From the NCBI RefSeq assembly GCF_016102005.1, contig NZ_JACFPL010000002.1:1-64000 (forward strand): a stretch of DNA of 64,000 nt, read 5' to 3'. Under the pieces are notes generated by a model. The model had not been told where the DNA came from and searched no databases. It saw only the letters and a list, made by a program, of their open reading frames with translations. Numbering within the stretch: the stretch's first letter is position 1; every line of letters begins with the position of its first letter. This document shows positions 46,184 to 54,165 of this stretch, one piece after another. This DNA comes from Bifidobacterium choladohabitans. Its GTDB lineage: Bacteria; Actinomycetota; Actinomycetes; Actinomycetales; Bifidobacteriaceae. A program made the translations under genes and the position numbers.

Positions 46184-47035
46184 TCAGCTTTCCAGGAAGT
46201 CGGCTATAGCCTCGGCAGCCCGATAGCCCTTGTCGTACATGGCGTTGAGTCCCTTGAGAGACTTGCTCAGCGTGGTCAGCCCGCACAGACTGTCCGGGGC
46301 CAGGATGAGTACCTGGCCCTCCTTCTCGGCTTGTTTGGCCAGGGCCACCTCGTCGTTGTAGGTGCGATAGCGCTTCATCAGCCGCTCGCCAGCCGCCGGA
46401 TAGGTCCTGGCCAGGATTCGGGCCGGCAGGACATCCTTCTTCTGCTCGCGCAGAATATCCCTCTGCCGTGTCAGGACCAGGACGATGCGTTCATAGCCCT
46501 CGTCCATGGCCTTGCGGACCGGGACCGGGTCCGCGATGCCGCCGTCCAGATAGGGCACGCCATCGATCATATAGGGCTTATTGGCCACCGGCACAGTGGA
46601 AGAGGCCTTGAGGACGTCATAGTTGTCCTGGGCCAGGTCCGACTTGTCGAAGTAGACGGTGGATCCGTCGGTGGCTTTGCAGGCCACTACGGTGAACAGG
46701 GCCGGGTTGGCCTTCAGAGCCTGGTAATCCAGCGGGCATTCCCCATCGTGGGCCGACAGTTTGCCATAGACATAGTCCAGGTCGACGAAGGTGTGCTTGG
46801 TCAGGAAGTTGCTTACACTCGCGTACTCCTTGCGGGAGGAATACACAGTGTAGAAGCGGTAGCAGCGTCTGAGCTGGCCCGACAGGAATGAAGCCAGATT
46901 GGCACTGCCGGCCGAGACCCCGTAGCAGTGATCGAAGGTGATGCCCTGCTCCATGCAGCGGTCGAAGACGCCGGCGCCGAAGATGGACCTGTAGCCGCCG
47001 CCTACGTCGATGACGGCTGTTCTTTTGCGTGCCAT
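46184..47035 (-). CDS. Patatin-like phospholipase
   Basis: 283 residues from ATG 47035 behind GAGG. The family dyad is visible: oxyanion GGGYRSIFGAGV, nucleophile Ser in GVSAGS (about residue 43) and catalytic Asp in DGG (about residue 164, VPYLDGGIADPVPV). No signal peptide or membrane segment. The YjjU/RssA-like group acts on phospholipids or lysophospholipids; substrate here is unknown. Its stop is eight bases from the convergent SPFH stop. Confidence 0.93.
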   Translation of the reverse strand: MARKRTAVIDVGGGYRSIFGAGVFDRCMEQGITFDHCYGVSAGSANLASFLSGQLRRCYRFYTVYSSRKEYASVSNFLTKHTFVDLDYVYGKLSAHDGECPLDYQALKANPALFTVVACKATDGSTVYFDKSDLAQDNYDVLKASSTVPVANKPYMIDGVPYLDGGIADPVPVRKAMDEGYERIVLVLTRQRDILREQKKDVLPARILARTYPAAGERLMKRYRTYNDEVALAKQAEKEGQVLILAPDSLCGLTTLSKSLKGLNAMYDKGYRAAEAIADFLES

Positions 47036-47103
47036 GGGCACCTCGATTCCTGACAGATATTCGCGCTTGATGACAGCTTATGCGTGAACATTGGACAAGC
47101 CGT

Positions 47104-47889
47104 TCAGGGGCGGCAGGAGGTCAGCAGCCGCTTGGACAGATCCAGCATGGCTGGTGAGGTGTCAGAGTTGGCGATTTGCACTCTTCCGGGGCCGGGGCCC
47201 GGGTTGAGGGCATCGGCTTGGGACAGCAGATCCTTCAGGTGGCGGGCCGTCCCAGGGTTGCCGTCGATCAGCGCCAGGTCCGGCGGGCAGATGCGGGCGA
47301 TGGACTGGCGGAAGAAGACGAAGTGGGTGCAGCCCAGAACCAAAGCATCCAAATTCTGCAGATCATAGGGGTCCAAGTAACGATGCAGGGTGGCATCGAC
47401 CAGAGTTTGATCCTTTAGCTTGTCAGACTCCACAATGGTCACCAGGTCTGGGCAGGGCTGGGTCAGAATGGTGTGCCTGCCGGAGAACCGTGCCATCAGG
47501 CGCGAGAACTTGGCCTCCTTCAAGGTCAGCGGGGTGGCCGTGACCAGAACCCGCTGGGGTCGGCCTCCGCCACGCGTGCAGGCCAGTTTCAGGGCCGGCT
47601 CCATGCCGATGACCGGGATCGGGTAGCGTTGGCGCATCTGATCCACGCAGACGCTGGTGGCGGTGTTGCAGGCGATGACCAAGGCCTTGACACCCTGGTC
47701 CATGAACCGGTCGCCGATGATCTGGCAGCGCTGGGCGATCTGGGCCGGTTCCTTGGTGCCGTAGGGGGCGTATGCGGAATCGCCGAAATAGAGCAGATTT
47801 TCCTGAGGAAGGAGGTTACGGATGGCTGCGGTGACGCTCAGACCGCCGAGCCCGGAGTCGAAGATCCCGATTGGTGCATCTGATGCCAT
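47104..47889 (-). CDS. murI: Glutamate racemase
   Basis: 261 residues from ATG 47889 with AAAGGAG upstream. The two catalytic cysteines sit in ACNTATS (about 74) and GCTHF (about 187); GIFDSGLGGLSV and NLLYFGDSAYAPYG are family markers. It makes D-glutamate for peptidoglycan. It is divergent from dapF, which also supplies a cell-wall amino acid, and the two starts are 67 bases apart. Confidence 0.97.
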   Translation of the reverse strand: MASDAPIGIFDSGLGGLSVTAAIRNLLPQENLLYFGDSAYAPYGTKEPAQIAQRCQIIGDRFMDQGVKALVIACNTATSVCVDQMRQRYPIPVIGMEPALKLACTRGGGRPQRVLVTATPLTLKEAKFSRLMARFSGRHTILTQPCPDLVTIVESDKLKDQTLVDATLHRYLDPYDLQNLDALVLGCTHFVFFRQSIARICPPDLALIDGNPGTARHLKDLLSQADALNPGPGPGRVQIANSDTSPAMLDLSKRLLTSCRP

Positions 47890-47956
47890 GTGATCCGCTC
47901 CTTTCGCAGCCGAAAAACCAGCCTAGCCTGTCGCCGAAGGGCCGTACGCTACAAGC

Positions 47957-48922
47957 ATGAGTATTCCCCGGACTGTATACAAAATGCAAGCCACCGGCAA
48001 CGATTTCGTGGTCTACGCCGATCCCCGGGGGGATCTGGAGCCCACGGCCGACCAGGTGCGATGGCTGTGTGACCGGCATTTCGGGGTCGGAGCTGACGGG
48101 GTCATCCGGCTGACCCATCCGGCCGATGTCAGCGACCTGAGCCAGGAGCAGGTGGATACCTGCGACCGTTTCGGCTGCCAGTGGTTCATGGACTACCGTA
48201 ACGCGGACGGTTCCTTGGCCCAGATGTGTGGCAACGGGACGCGGGCCGTCACGCTCTTCGCCCAGAAGCAGGGGCTGACCCCGACCATGGAGGGCTCCTC
48301 CTTCCTGCTGGGGACCCGGGCCGGGGTCAAGCGAATCGTGTCGCGCAGTCCGATGAAGAACGATGGCGAGCATGTGTTCAAGGTCAAGGTCGGGGCCTGG
48401 CGGATGGGACCGGTAGGGGACCAGCTGGTCGACGGCGGGGCACTGGGTGGCTCTGCTCCAGGCACCATGGTGGATATGGGCAATCCTCACGCAGTCGTTC
48501 TGAACTCGGTCGCTGCTGAATCGGAGGCCGGTGGGCTGCCCGGGACGGTGACCGACCTGCTGGCCAGGGCTGATCTGCCTGCCCTGGGTGATCTGGACCT
48601 GTCGATCCCGCCGCGGGTCAGGCCTGGGTTGGATGAAGGGCAGAATGTGGAGTTTCTGCGTCTGGATGCCCTGGATGATGAGCATGGCGGCGGGCGGGCC
48701 ACGATGAGGGTCTATGAGCGTGGCGTCGGGGAGACCCTGTCCTGCGGGACCGGTCTGTGCGCCAGCGGCGTGCTGCTACGTGCCCTGACCGGGGTCGATC
48801 ACTGGACCATCCAGGTGGGTGGGGGCCGTCTGAGAGTGGACGTGGATTCGCAGGATGTCTGGCTGACAGGACCGGCCAGAATGGTCGCCCGTCTGACCCT
48901 GGAGCATGTTCCCGGCTGCTGA
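47957..48922 (+). CDS. dapF: Diaminopimelate epimerase
   Basis: 321 residues from ATG 47957. Two mirror halves carry the catalytic cysteines: MCGNGTRA (about residue 91) and SCGTGLCASG (about 264); the start ATGNDFVVYAD is typical. It turns LL- into meso-diaminopimelate for lysine and, where used, peptidoglycan. There is no ribosome-binding site; TACGCT lies six bases before the ATG (47945-47950), so a leaderless transcript is likely. The stop codon abuts the convergent VKOR gene. Confidence 0.97.
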   Translation: MSIPRTVYKMQATGNDFVVYADPRGDLEPTADQVRWLCDRHFGVGADGVIRLTHPADVSDLSQEQVDTCDRFGCQWFMDYRNADGSLAQMCGNGTRAVTLFAQKQGLTPTMEGSSFLLGTRAGVKRIVSRSPMKNDGEHVFKVKVGAWRMGPVGDQLVDGGALGGSAPGTMVDMGNPHAVVLNSVAAESEAGGLPGTVTDLLARADLPALGDLDLSIPPRVRPGLDEGQNVEFLRLDALDDEHGGGRATMRVYERGVGETLSCGTGLCASGVLLRALTGVDHWTIQVGGGRLRVDVDSQDVWLTGPARMVARLTLEHVPGC

Positions 48923-49531
48923 TCAGCCGAAGAGGGCGGATCCCTCCACAGCCAGGACGATGGTTGCCAATGCGACCAGCCAGATTAGGTCGACCATCAG
49001 ATCGAAGTGCCGCTGGTAGTAGATCTGCAGCCATCCCGACCTCTTGCGCGGAAGACCCTGCTGGGTCACCGTGGCGTGGCTGAAGGCCATGAATTGCAGG
49101 CTGGTGGCGAAGGTCATGACCAGGCACCAAGGGCAGAGGGCGTGGATGACGAAGAGCGACTGGGTGAACAGCCAGAGCGCATAGGCCAGGGCGGCGACCG
49201 AGGCCAGCCAGGTCCCAGCCGCCAACAGCGCGGGCATCCTGATCCGGCACAGGCCCACCACGGCCAGCGTCAGGAAGACGGACTCGGCAATCAGTCCCAG
49301 GAAGGCATTGGGGACCGGCAGCGTGCCCAGGCGAATCAGCTCGGCCTGGGGGGACTGGGCCACGGCAGAGCAGGAGACCACCGAGTTGATGTCACAGCTG
49401 AGCTGGCCCTGGGGGTGACGTGCCAGCTGAAGGGTTTCCGCTGACAGGACCAGGCTGGCGTAGAGCGCTGCGAGCGAGGCCAAGGCGGCAATCAGATAGC
49501 TGGAAGGGGTTGACGAGGTCGGTTCGCTCAT
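48923..49531 (-). CDS. Vitamin K epoxide reductase (VKOR)-family membrane protein
   Basis: 202 residues from ATG 49531, chosen for GAGGTG at a good distance (ATG 49540 also possible). About five membrane helices. The shuttle cysteines are in LSCDINSVVSCS and the active pair in CPWC. The family reoxidises a DsbA-like partner and passes electrons to quinone, so it supports disulfide formation in exported proteins. No DsbA gene is in the window. Convergent with dapF without a gap. Confidence 0.93.
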   Translation of the reverse strand: MSEPTSSTPSSYLIAALASLAALYASLVLSAETLQLARHPQGQLSCDINSVVSCSAVAQSPQAELIRLGTLPVPNAFLGLIAESVFLTLAVVGLCRIRMPALLAAGTWLASVAALAYALWLFTQSLFVIHALCPWCLVMTFATSLQFMAFSHATVTQQGLPRKRSGWLQIYYQRHFDLMVDLIWLVALATIVLAVEGSALFG

Positions 49532-49602
49532 GGGGTCCATCACCTCAATGGTCGGGAAGGTTCTCTGAGACGGGAACGCGTTCTCGAGTTTAGGATGGAG
49601 GC

Positions 49603-50490
49603 ATGACGCATGAGGATACTGCCACGGTCTCCGGCTGGGACCTGCACTGCCACACCGTCTTCTCCGACGGCACTGTGACGCCCCGGGGGATGGTCGAGCA
49701 GGCGCAGCAGCTGGGACTGGAAGGTCTGGCCATCACCGACCATGACACCAATGCCGGGTGGGATGAGGCCCGTCAGGCGGCCAAGGCCCTGCGAATGCCC
49801 CTGCTGCCAGGCACCGAAATCACCGCGCAGGATGGCCGTGTCTCGGTCCACATGCTGGCCTACCTCTATAATCCGGAGGATCCGGTAATCGCCGGTCTCT
49901 TCGCCAAGACCAGGGAGGCCAGGCTGACCAGGACCAGGATCATGGTGGAGCGGATCTCCCGGGACTATCCGATCACCTGGCAGGATGTGCTGGACCAGGT
50001 CAAGGAGGGGTCGAAGACCACGGTGGGGCGTCCGCATATCGCCGATGCCCTGGTCAAGGCCGGTGTCTATGCCGACCGGAGTCAGGCCTTCGCCGGGGTC
50101 TGCTCCTCCGGAAGCACTTACTACCTGCCTACGCCCTCGCCGACCACCCATCAGGTGCTGGAAGCGGTCAACCATGCGGGTGGTGTTCTGGTCATCGCCC
50201 ACCCCGGTGCCGTCAGCCGCAATCCTGTTCTGCTCTCCGACCGGCAGATTGCCGCACTGGCTAGGGAGGGGCTGGGCGGCCTGGAGGTCTGGCACCGGGA
50301 CAATCCTCCTGAGCAACGTCGACGGCTGCTGGCCCTGGCCCAACGCTGGGGGCTGCTGGTCACCGGAGGATCGGATTGGCACGGCCAAGGCAAGCCCAAT
50401 CGCATGGGGGAGAACAGCACCAGTGGCGACGTGGTGGCCCGAATCGTGGCCAGGGCCCGGGGGAGCCGTCCTGTGGCCTGGAAGGGTTAA
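49603..50490 (+). CDS. PHP-domain phosphoesterase (TrpH/YciV type)
   Basis: 295 residues from ATG 49603. Metal-binding motifs: DLHCHTVFSDG (about 13-23), ITDHDT (about 45-50), GTEITA, RPHIADAL, IAHPGA and GSDWHG near the end. Members remove phosphate from 3',5'-bisphosphates or act as 5'-3' exonuclease on short RNA. A TAGGAT -10 lies exactly six bases before ATG (49591-49596), so it may be leaderless, though GGAGG also falls just before the ATG. Divergent from the VKOR gene. Confidence 0.92.
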   Translation: MTHEDTATVSGWDLHCHTVFSDGTVTPRGMVEQAQQLGLEGLAITDHDTNAGWDEARQAAKALRMPLLPGTEITAQDGRVSVHMLAYLYNPEDPVIAGLFAKTREARLTRTRIMVERISRDYPITWQDVLDQVKEGSKTTVGRPHIADALVKAGVYADRSQAFAGVCSSGSTYYLPTPSPTTHQVLEAVNHAGGVLVIAHPGAVSRNPVLLSDRQIAALAREGLGGLEVWHRDNPPEQRRRLLALAQRWGLLVTGGSDWHGQGKPNRMGENSTSGDVVARIVARARGSRPVAWKG

Positions 50491-50502
50491 CCGATATGGA
50501 TG

Positions 50503-50537
50503 GGGGGCGGTCGGACCACAAGGATCCGGCCGCCCCC
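50503..50537. terminator. GC-rich hairpin between convergent genes
   Basis: A 12-bp stem (50503-50514 with 50526-50537, one G-T wobble) built on GGGGGCGG and CCGCCCCC, with an 11-base loop. It lies between the PHP gene and the DUF3107 gene and can act on both strands; there is no T-run. Confidence 0.55.
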
Positions 50538-50554
50538 GTCAGGCGATCACAGCC

Positions 50555-50794
50555 TCAGTCGGCGGAGCCTCCCAGAACGCCGAAGCCCACCGGATGGGTG
50601 GTGTCGGAACCGACCACTGCGTAGCCCAGGGACTCCTTGGGGACAATGATGTGCCGACCCTTGTCGTCCACCAGGTCGATGGGTCCGCCCTCGTTCAGGG
50701 CCTGGGTGATGTGGGCAGCCACCTCGTCCGCCTTGGCATTGGTGCTGAAGTTGACCGTGCGGGCCACGTTCTTGATGCCGAATTCGATATCCAT
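50555..50794 (-). CDS. DUF3107 family small protein
   Basis: 79 residues from ATG 50794 with GGAGG upstream. The sequence MDIEFGIKNVARTVNF, the middle IDLVDDKGRHIIVP and the end YAVVGSDTTHPVGFG match the small actinobacterial DUF3107 family. The fold is probably a compact alpha/beta domain. Function unknown. It stands alone and is convergent with the PHP gene. Confidence 0.9.
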   Translation of the reverse strand: MDIEFGIKNVARTVNFSTNAKADEVAAHITQALNEGGPIDLVDDKGRHIIVPKESLGYAVVGSDTTHPVGFGVLGGSAD

Positions 50795-50883
50795 TGCTAC
50801 CTCCAAGGTTGTTCTCCGTCGCCCAGACCTGCCGGTCCGCGGATCTTCCGGTCTCATTATTCGCTGACCCAGGTGATTACGCT

Positions 50884-52524
50884 CTAAGCGTCTCCCTGAT
50901 GTTCCTCTAGGGCAGAGCCGGTTTCCGACGGGGATGCCGATGCCTGCCCGTCTGCTGTGAGCGTGGGGGTCTGCTCGGGCTGGGGTTTTCTGGGAAGGAT
51001 GATGGTCTCTGCCTGATCGCTTGCCAGGGCTTGAGCTGGTGGGGCATCATGCGGCTGGGGAGCGGCTTCTCCCGGCACAGGGGTGTTCGAGGGCTGGTCG
51101 TCTCCGGACGGGTCTGCGGACGAGCCGCTTACCGCAGCCTTTGGCTTTGTTTCGCCATCCGCATCCTCGTCACTGGTGGCTGGGTTGCCGATGCCGCGGA
51201 AGTGATCGCTCAGGCCTGATGCCTCCTCCTGGGCAAGGTGAGGAACAGTCGGTGGCTTGGATTGATCGTCGGTGCCAGTGTCTGTGCTCCGGGACTGCCT
51301 GATGGGCTTATTCCTGGCATCGGAGTGGTCCATGGCGGTCTGGGCCAGAGCCAGGTCAGCCATTTCCACCCTGCTGATGGCGATGGTGGCCGAGTTCTCA
51401 TCCGAGGCATTCGTCGAGGCGGGGTCCGGCTCTGGAGCCGGTTTCTCCTGTACTTTGGCTGCAGAGGGGGCTTCAGCCTTGTCGTCGCCCAGCAGGGTGC
51501 CGACAGTGATAGTGGAGGGCGCGCCGGCGGTTGAAGAACCGGGCGTCTTCTGCTGCCGACGGGCGCGCTGGCCCTGCTCGTGGTCGCCCAGCTGCTGGGC
51601 CAGACGCTCCACTTGTGCCTTGAATTGGATGATCCGCTCGTTGTCCGCATGATCCAGGGCGGTGATGAAGTCGCCCACCTGCTCCATCTGCAGCCAGAGA
51701 TTGGCCCGGAGCATGATTAGGTCGTCCAGCCGGGCCCCCATCATCCTGCCGTAGGCTGCAATGACTGCGTTGCGGCGGGACCCGTCCAGTTTGGCGAAGA
51801 TCCAGGCCAGGTCGCGGGCAGGATCGTTGATCTGCATGTCCTGCCAGCCGTAGACCCCGCTGAGCCCGGAGCCTGTATAGAGCAGATCACCGTCGGAGAA
51901 GCCCCCGTGCACGGTGCATGTTTCAAAGGACCAGAGCCCGTCGGTCGCCACGATGGAGGCCCAGGAATCGGTGATTTCCTTGGGCACGTGGCCGTCCATG
52001 CGCAATCGCTTGATCCATCCCCGCAGTTGGGCCGCAATTTGGGCGGTTGAGAAGGCCGGATAACCGTGGGTTTTCAGAAAATCGGGGCGCACCCGGTGGA
52101 TGGCGCCGATGGCGGTGCCCGCGGCGGTGCATTCGTTCAGGGTCAGCAGATGGAGGGGACGGATTCGGCCTGGGCAGTGGGTCATGACGGCAACAGCGGT
52201 GGTGCCGGTCGGGCTGTCCGCCCTCTCGCCGGGCTGGTAGGCCAGGATGCGCTCGACCCGGAAGCCCATGGCCGCCATCTCCTTGGCATCGGTCAGGGCC
52301 TGAGCCGCCTTGACCCGAGCGCCCAGCCGACGTTTGCCGGCCTCCGAGCTGGTGGCCCAGACGTCGTAGACGTTGCCGGTCGCGTCCTGGACCACGGCGC
52401 AGTCCACGCCCTGTGCGCGGTCCAGGCTGCTGAGCTGGTCGCAGTCCCGCGCGCCGGTCATGGGCACCTCGGGCATGGCGGCCGACGCCAGGGCGGCCAG
52501 GGTCAGCTTCGTTCGTTCAGTCAC
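50884..52524 (-). CDS. Phosphotransferase-like protein with long disordered tail
   Basis: 546 residues from GTG 52524. The first 300 residues resemble the actinobacterial aminoglycoside/macrolide-phosphotransferase-like (APH) kinase fold. The catalytic loop reads HGGFSDGDLL, where kinases have HGDxxxxN, and the metal-binding position reads GVYGWQDM, where VIDW is usual, so activity is doubtful. From about 310 onward the protein is acidic, Pro/Ala/Ser-rich and probably disordered. A TATTAT -10 sits ten bases upstream of the GTG. Divergent from the UvrD-like helicase, as in related actinobacteria. Confidence 0.82.
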   Translation of the reverse strand: MTERTKLTLAALASAAMPEVPMTGARDCDQLSSLDRAQGVDCAVVQDATGNVYDVWATSSEAGKRRLGARVKAAQALTDAKEMAAMGFRVERILAYQPGERADSPTGTTAVAVMTHCPGRIRPLHLLTLNECTAAGTAIGAIHRVRPDFLKTHGYPAFSTAQIAAQLRGWIKRLRMDGHVPKEITDSWASIVATDGLWSFETCTVHGGFSDGDLLYTGSGLSGVYGWQDMQINDPARDLAWIFAKLDGSRRNAVIAAYGRMMGARLDDLIMLRANLWLQMEQVGDFITALDHADNERIIQFKAQVERLAQQLGDHEQGQRARRQQKTPGSSTAGAPSTITVGTLLGDDKAEAPSAAKVQEKPAPEPDPASTNASDENSATIAISRVEMADLALAQTAMDHSDARNKPIRQSRSTDTGTDDQSKPPTVPHLAQEEASGLSDHFRGIGNPATSDEDADGETKPKAAVSGSSADPSGDDQPSNTPVPGEAAPQPHDAPPAQALASDQAETIILPRKPQPEQTPTLTADGQASASPSETGSALEEHQGDA

Positions 52525-52627
52525 ATTCTCAAGGATAATACAAGGACCGTTGTGAATACGGTTGTCCACTTGACCACATGGGCACGCCGCCGCTGGTTCA
52601 GGTACCGGCCTTTGACACAATGGGGGT

Positions 52628-54118
52628 GTGCATGAGGATGAGGAACGATTGCTGGAGGGACTGGATCCTGCCCAGCGGCAGGCGGCTACCGTGCTTGAGG
52701 GGCCTGTGCGAATCGTCGCAGGGGCCGGGGCTGGAAAGACCAGGACCATCACCAGGCGGATGGCCTATGCCTGCGCAAGTGGCAGCTGGGAACCCTCCAG
52801 AACCTTGGCAGTGACCTTTTCGGTCCGTGCCGCGGCTGAGATGCGCGATCGACTGACCAAGCTTGGCGTGTCGGCCTCCCTGCAGGCGGCGACCTTTCAC
52901 TCGGCGGCCCTGCACCAGCTCAGGCGGGTCTGGCCCCAGGTCAGCGAGACCTACCCTCCCGATCTGATCGAGGATGTGGGTCCCCTGGTGTCCTCCGCCT
53001 ACCAGCGGGTCTGCGGGCAGGAGGCCGACCCGGGCCAGGTCAGGGACCTGACTGCGGAGATCAACTGGGCCAAGGTGGGGCTGATTGCCCCCCAGGACTA
53101 CGTTCGGGTCTGCGCGGCCAGCCACCGTCTGCCGCCGGCCGGTCTGGAGGCTGATCGGATGGCCGACCTGTACACGGTCTTCGAGAGCTCCAAGGCCGCC
53201 CATAATCAGATGGACTTCAACGACATTCTTCTGCTGGTCTGTCACATATTGGAAGAAGGCGGCCAGGCTGCTGCTGACATCAGGGGCCGAATCGGTTGGC
53301 TGACCGTGGACGAGTACCAGGATGTCTCGCCCCTGCAGCACCGGTTGCTCAAGCTCTGGCTCAACGGCAGGCAGAACCTGTGCGTGGTGGGGGACCCGGC
53401 CCAGACCATCTATTCCTTTGCCGGGGCCACCTCCTACTACCTGCTGAATTTCCCCCAGGAATTCCCGGGCATCAAGGCCGACCTGGATTTGTCCACGGAT
53501 TACCGGTCCACGGGAAGGGTGGTCCACTACGCCAACGGCATTTTGGCGCGCTCGCCGGTGCGGGATGACTATCTGAAGCTGACCTCGGCCCGCCAGGAGG
53601 GCAGCAGGGTCGCGATGACACGTTACGAGGACGATGCTGATGAGGCTGGGGCCGTGGCCTCCCGTATATCCTCCATGATCCGGAAGGGTGCACGACCCGG
53701 TCAATTTGCAATCCTGACGCGGATCAACGCCCAGCAGACCCTGATCTGCCGAGCCCTACACGAGCGCGGAATCGGCTACCGGGTCCGCACCGAGTCGGGC
53801 TGGCAGAACCAGTCGGTCGATCTGAGCAAGCAGGAAGTGCTGGAGCAGCTGGAGGGCGGCACGGGCCTGGGGAGGGTCACGGTCTCTACCATTCACGCCG
53901 CCAAGGGGTTGGAGTTCGCCCATGTCTTCATCGTGGGCTGTGCCGAGGGGCTGATTCCCTTTGGCTCACCGCCGGAAGGGGATGCCCTGGAGGAGGAGCG
54001 CCGCCTCATGTACGTAGGGGTGACCCGTGCCGAGGACACTCTCCACCTTTCCTATGCGGAGCACAAGGATGGCAGCGCCTTCGTCCGACGCACCCCCAGC
54101 CGGTTCATTCACCACTGA
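52628..54118 (+). CDS. UvrD/Rep-family DNA helicase, short form
   Basis: 496 residues from GTG 52628. SF1 helicase motifs in order: Q-motif DPAQRQAAT, Walker A GAGAGKTRT, Ia VTFSVRAAAEMRDR, II DEYQDVS, III VVGDPAQTIYSF, IV STDYRST, V VSTIHAAKGLEF, VI MYVGVTRAED. It resembles UvrD2 of mycobacteria but ends right after motif VI, without the HRDC and zinc-type C-terminal part. It should unwind DNA 3'-5' in repair. CACAAT lies six bases before the start, suggesting a leaderless transcript. Confidence 0.92.
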   Translation: MHEDEERLLEGLDPAQRQAATVLEGPVRIVAGAGAGKTRTITRRMAYACASGSWEPSRTLAVTFSVRAAAEMRDRLTKLGVSASLQAATFHSAALHQLRRVWPQVSETYPPDLIEDVGPLVSSAYQRVCGQEADPGQVRDLTAEINWAKVGLIAPQDYVRVCAASHRLPPAGLEADRMADLYTVFESSKAAHNQMDFNDILLLVCHILEEGGQAAADIRGRIGWLTVDEYQDVSPLQHRLLKLWLNGRQNLCVVGDPAQTIYSFAGATSYYLLNFPQEFPGIKADLDLSTDYRSTGRVVHYANGILARSPVRDDYLKLTSARQEGSRVAMTRYEDDADEAGAVASRISSMIRKGARPGQFAILTRINAQQTLICRALHERGIGYRVRTESGWQNQSVDLSKQEVLEQLEGGTGLGRVTVSTIHAAKGLEFAHVFIVGCAEGLIPFGSPPEGDALEEERRLMYVGVTRAEDTLHLSYAEHKDGSAFVRRTPSRFIHH

Positions 54119-54165
54119 GCGCTAACGTCTGTGCCCTTGGAACACGGGGGGGGGGTGGATGCGAT

